A stretch of DNA of 15,767 nucleotides from an uncultured Bifidobacterium sp. (GTDB lineage Bacteria > Actinomycetota > Actinomycetes > Actinomycetales > Bifidobacteriaceae), in contig NZ_CAUEQY010000027.1 in the NCBI RefSeq assembly GCF_959020145.1, positions 1-15,767 on the forward strand, in the 5' to 3' direction. The translations under genes were made by a program, and so were the position numbers. A model generated the notes under the pieces. It was not told where the DNA came from and did not search any database. It saw nothing but the letters and a program-made list of their open reading frames with translations. Shown one piece after another: positions 13,045 to 15,767 of the stretch (position 1 is its first letter; each line of letters opens with the position of its first letter).

Positions 13045-13953
13045 TTACTTGCGCTTGGACTTGCCGAAGGTGAACGCACGTACGATCGCGACGATGCCGA
13101 TCGCCACAAGCGCGCATCCGCCGAACAGGATCAGCCAGGTCGTGGAGCTGACGGGGGAGAACAGCACGATGAAGCCGGCGACGATCGACAGCAACGCGTA
13201 AATCACAGCCCATGCGGAGCTTGGCATGCGCCACGATTCCACGAGCGCCATCACGCCTTCCAGCATCCAGCCGAGACCGACCACCATGGTGATGAGCACG
13301 GCGAGTGTGGCGGCGGAAAGCGCCGCGTTCTTCAGCATGACCATGCCGCCGACGGCCAGCAGCAGGCCGATCAGAATGTCAAGCACGCGCCATCCTCCCG
13401 GAAGCCCGAGTTCCACGATTGCGGTCACAATGCGGACCACACCGGAAACCACGAAGTATGCGCCGAGCGCGATTGCGGCGACCTTCAGTGTGGCGCCCGG
13501 CCAGATCAGCAGTGCCAGGCCGAGAATGACGGCGGCGATGCCGAGTACCGCATACGTGCCGCGGATCGCGTTCTTTGCCTTCTTCGGGAGCCATTCCTCC
13601 ACGAGCTTGAACGGGCTGATCGGCTGCCAATTGTTGGTGCCGTTGTCAGCGTCGGATTGGCTGTTCTGCTGTCCGTATGGTTGGCCGTACGGCTGACCGG
13701 TGGTGTAGCTCGCGTAGAAGAAGCCGTTTTGGTTCGGGTTTTGGTTGGCGTTGGGAGCGCCGAAGTAGCGTGGGGTCTGAGGCTCGCTTTGATACGGATT
13801 GCCCGAATTGTTGGGATTGCCGCCCTGCTGCTGGGATTGCGATTGCTGGTTTGGTGCGTATGCCCCGTATTCCGGCTGGCCTTGCGGCTGCTGTTCGTTG
13901 CTGCCATTTTGATTCGGATTGTTCGCATACGGGTTGTTCATTGCGTCGCTCAT
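13045..13953 (-). CDS. DUF308/HdeD-like membrane protein with disordered N-terminus
   Basis: A 302-residue protein. Residues 1-110 are extremely rich in Asn, Gln, Pro, Gly and Tyr (for example 'GQPYGQPYGQQNSQ' at about 86-99) and should be disordered and cytoplasmic. Residues about 130-295 form six hydrophobic helices arranged as repeated two-helix units with 'LGIAAVILGLALLIWPG' and 'GIVAIVRAFTFGK', typical of DUF308/HdeD proteins. HdeD is linked to acid resistance in E. coli, but the function of actinobacterial members is not known. The end is basic (GKSKRK). GAAAGGGG lies before the ATG at 13953. Single-gene unit with a terminator at 12972-12997. Confidence 0.85.
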   Translation of the reverse strand: MSDAMNNPYANNPNQNGSNEQQPQGQPEYGAYAPNQQSQSQQQGGNPNNSGNPYQSEPQTPRYFGAPNANQNPNQNGFFYASYTTGQPYGQPYGQQNSQSDADNGTNNWQPISPFKLVEEWLPKKAKNAIRGTYAVLGIAAVILGLALLIWPGATLKVAAIALGAYFVVSGVVRIVTAIVELGLPGGWRVLDILIGLLLAVGGMVMLKNAALSAATLAVLITMVVGLGWMLEGVMALVESWRMPSSAWAVIYALLSIVAGFIVLFSPVSSTTWLILFGGCALVAIGIVAIVRAFTFGKSKRK

Positions 13954-14277
13954 GATGGCCCCTTTCCTGGAAGAGCGTGCTTCGTGACGCTCGGACGCGC
14001 GCGAATTTGCCCGCCTGCGCTCGAACGTTTCGGAAGTTCTGCCCTCATTCTAGGCAATCTGTCTAATTTAAGCCATCAACAAAATCCCCCTCATCGTCCA
14101 TTTTGATGGTCTGATCGCATGTTTTTTCCGAATTGTCGCACGATCTTGCGAAATCGTGAGACAGAACTGCGAATCGTGAGGCCGAAAGTCAACTTGCGGC
14201 ACAACGAATGCCTCCCGATCCTTGAAATCAAGAATCGGGAGACATTTCGCACGTAGGAATCGACTGAATCCTTGAAA
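13954..14277. other. Intergenic region between lacZ and DUF308 gene
   Basis: No gene is seen in these 324 bases. The left part should carry the DUF308 promoter; TAGAAT (14052-14047, minus) is a possible -10 without a clear -35. Near the middle, two copies of a tgcgaa(a)tcgtgag sequence recur about 20 bases apart (ending at 14160 and 14180), and CACGAT (14139-14144) pairs with ATCGTG (14153-14158). The lacZ terminator lies at the right. Confidence 0.45.
14212..14241 (-). terminator. Probable lacZ terminator
   Basis: CTCCCGAT (14212-14219) pairs with ATCGGGAG (14234-14241). After one mismatch CTTG (14221-14224) pairs with CAAG (14229-14232) around a 4-base loop. It lies 37 bases past the lacZ stop. 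The T tract on the minus strand is poor, so termination strength is uncertain. Confidence 0.55.
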
Positions 14278-15767
14278 CTAGAACAGGTCGAGGGCTACGT
14301 CGAGGTTGAGCGGCTGGTCGGCGGGCAGCTGATACTGCTCGTGCACCGGGCTCATCCAGGAATCGTCGCCGCCGACACCCATCTGAGCGGCGAGCACGCG
14401 CAGGAACATGTGCTTCGGCTCCGGCAGCTCGTCCTGATGCAGCGCCTCCTCAAGCATCGTGCTCGAATACGGCAGCAGGCTCATCGCAAACGGCTTCGTA
14501 ACGCCGGTTTCAGTATTCGCAGTCTGGCTCACGCGCAAGCCATGACCAGAATCGTCCGTAATCTCAGCCCAACGCACGTCCTCATGGTTGCCGGTTTCCT
14601 GCGGCAGCAGATACGGCGCGCGATCGCGGAAGGCGTTCGTATCCCAAATGCCCAGCTTCGCATGCTTGCGGTCGGCATACGTTTCCTCCGGGCCGACGCC
14701 ATAGAATCGCAGATTCGAATACTCGACCGGCAGCATCCATTCAATGCCGAACGCCGGAATCGTCGGCAGATCGCCGTCCTTTTCACCTGGATACGCAACA
14801 TGCAGATCGACGTGGCCAAGCACGTCGGCAACGTAACGAATGGTGACCTTCGTGCGCTGCGCAATCGCAAGCTCATACGTGTACGTGACGGAAACTGCGG
14901 TTTCGCCGAGCGGCTCAACCTTCGTATCAACGCAACGCGCATACTTTCCGGCAACCGCCCACTGCGCACGCTCGAACGCATGGCCCGCGCCGCGATCATT
15001 GTCGGTCAGCGCACGGAACGTGGTGATCAGCGGCTTGCGCAACACGAATTCGCGCTCGCCAAGCTTGTACGACACCATGCCACCCTGTGCAAGGGAGAAC
15101 AGGGCTTCACGGCCCGCACTGCGTGCGCCGATATTCCAGCGGCCCAAGGTGATCGCTCCATCGGAAGTGGTGTTAACTGCATCGCCCGCAGAGACGTTCT
15201 TGCCACCCGCAACCACGCACTGGCCGAACGAAAGCTCATAACCGGCCGGAGCCCAATCGCAAGCGGCAGACAACTGCTGGGAAACCTCCAAAACCAGTTC
15301 CTTCGCACCTGCGCGGTAATCGTCGATCGGCCAATCGATCTCAACATGTTCGCTTGCTCCTGCAGCAACATCGAAGCGGCGCGAAGAAGACCAAGCCGTC
15401 TTGCCATCAGCCAAAATACGCAACACAAACGTGGAATCAGCCGTCGAAACAAACAGATTGTCGTTGATGATCGTGATGCCGGAAGCATCGACGGCAATGT
15501 GCACATTCGCATACAGCTGCTTGACGTCCTGCGCCTTTGGCGACGGCGTGCGGTCGGCGAACAGCAGGCCGTCACCAGAGAATTCGTAGTCGCTCGGGCG
15601 GTCGCCGAAATCGCCGCCGTAGCACATGCGGCCGTTGCCGTCGAGAATCGCCTGATCGATGAAATCCCAAATAAATCCGCCCTGATACTGCGGGTAGCGT
15701 TCCAAAGCCGTGTATTCGTCCATATTTCCGACGGAATTGCCCATGGCGTGCATGTATTCGCAGGAAA
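14278..15767 (-). CDS. lacZ: Beta-galactosidase, GH2 family, C-terminal half (partial)
   Basis: The gene runs off the right window edge; 495 residues of the C-terminal half are visible. The fragment opens with 'SCEYMHAMGNSVG', matching E. coli LacZ 'CEYAHAMGNS', whose Glu537 is the catalytic nucleophile. 'YPQYQGGFIWDFIDQA', 'YGGDFGDRPSDYEF' and 'DGLLFADRTPSPKAQD' follow, matching E. coli motifs around Trp568 and Phe601. The rest is the jelly-roll and C-terminal beta-sandwich domain ('GVGPEETYADRKHAKLGIWD'). The remaining length after the nucleophile (about 490) agrees with E. coli. The enzyme hydrolyses lactose and related beta-galactosides in the cytoplasm, with a lactose role likely in this kind of organism. 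The acid/base Glu and the promoter are outside the window. Confidence 0.93.
   Translation of the reverse strand, partial: SCEYMHAMGNSVGNMDEYTALERYPQYQGGFIWDFIDQAILDGNGRMCYGGDFGDRPSDYEFSGDGLLFADRTPSPKAQDVKQLYANVHIAVDASGITIINDNLFVSTADSTFVLRILADGKTAWSSSRRFDVAAGASEHVEIDWPIDDYRAGAKELVLEVSQQLSAACDWAPAGYELSFGQCVVAGGKNVSAGDAVNTTSDGAITLGRWNIGARSAGREALFSLAQGGMVSYKLGEREFVLRKPLITTFRALTDNDRGAGHAFERAQWAVAGKYARCVDTKVEPLGETAVSVTYTYELAIAQRTKVTIRYVADVLGHVDLHVAYPGEKDGDLPTIPAFGIEWMLPVEYSNLRFYGVGPEETYADRKHAKLGIWDTNAFRDRAPYLLPQETGNHEDVRWAEITDDSGHGLRVSQTANTETGVTKPFAMSLLPYSSTMLEEALHQDELPEPKHMFLRVLAAQMGVGGDDSWMSPVHEQYQLPADQPLNLDVALDLF

Noticed and set aside
12925..14106. 393-codon plus-strand frame opposite the DUF308 gene
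   Set aside because: Begins in the operator/terminator region and reads Arg/His/Asp-rich nonsense antisense to a clear six-helix protein.
1..15767. tRNA, rRNA, CRISPR arrays, complete insertion sequences, prophage genes
   Set aside because: Looked for on both strands by eye; no cloverleaf with conserved arms, no rRNA-like stretch, no spaced repeat array and no transposase or integrase gene was found.

Overview
The window looks like a chromosomal segment of a high-GC Gram-positive bacterium, most likely a Bifidobacterium. The grounds are codon use, a MsmK-type sugar ABC ATPase, a DUF4032 kinase-like protein, an RlmB with a long basic N-terminus, an N/Q/P-rich DUF308 protein and a GH2 beta-galactosidase. 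The genus is inferred from recognised family types; no search was run.

Layout. (1) Positions 1-925 are a decayed accessory edge: a small helix-turn-helix protein of the kind found upstream of IS3-type transposases, an out-of-frame coiled-coil remnant, and the C-terminal piece of a DUF4143 ATPase. (2) 985-3533 holds an atypical ClC anion transporter and a single-pass, FIVAR-like surface protein with a Gly/Ala-rich tail. It ends at a hairpin shared with the converging gene. (3) 3563-5727 (minus) is an AgrC/AgrA-like two-component operon, a LytTR response regulator followed by a GHKL histidine kinase, with no obvious peptide-pheromone gene beside it. (4) 5854-7363 is a monocistronic, strongly codon-biased sugar ABC ATPase with a near-consensus promoter, a long leader and tandem 3' hairpins. 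(5) 7537-8946 is a DUF4032 kinase-like gene, possibly leaderless. (6) 8947-9332 is a gene-free, hairpin-dense stretch with three terminators or palindromes and a possible small structured RNA. (7) 9333-11724 is a divergent pair, rlmB (minus) and an MFS exporter (plus). (8) 11859-11981 (minus) encodes a 40-residue peptide whose synonymous codons are almost entirely those of the highly expressed ABC ATPase. It has its own ribosome binding site, a candidate promoter and a very strong terminator. (9) 12214-12857 (minus) is a Phd/YefM-RelE toxin-antitoxin operon with an operator-like palindrome. (10) 13045-13953 (minus) is a DUF308/HdeD-like membrane protein. (11) 14278-15767 (minus) is the C-terminal half of lacZ, cut by the window edge.

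Carbohydrate use (shared ABC ATPase, beta-galactosidase) and envelope or sensing functions (ClC, FIVAR protein, two-component system, DUF308 protein, MFS) dominate. The genes do not form one pathway; most are separate transcription units bounded by clear hairpins. The most noteworthy item is the 40-aa peptide gene at 11859-11981. The hairpin-rich 8947-9332 region and the orphan Agr-like system come next.
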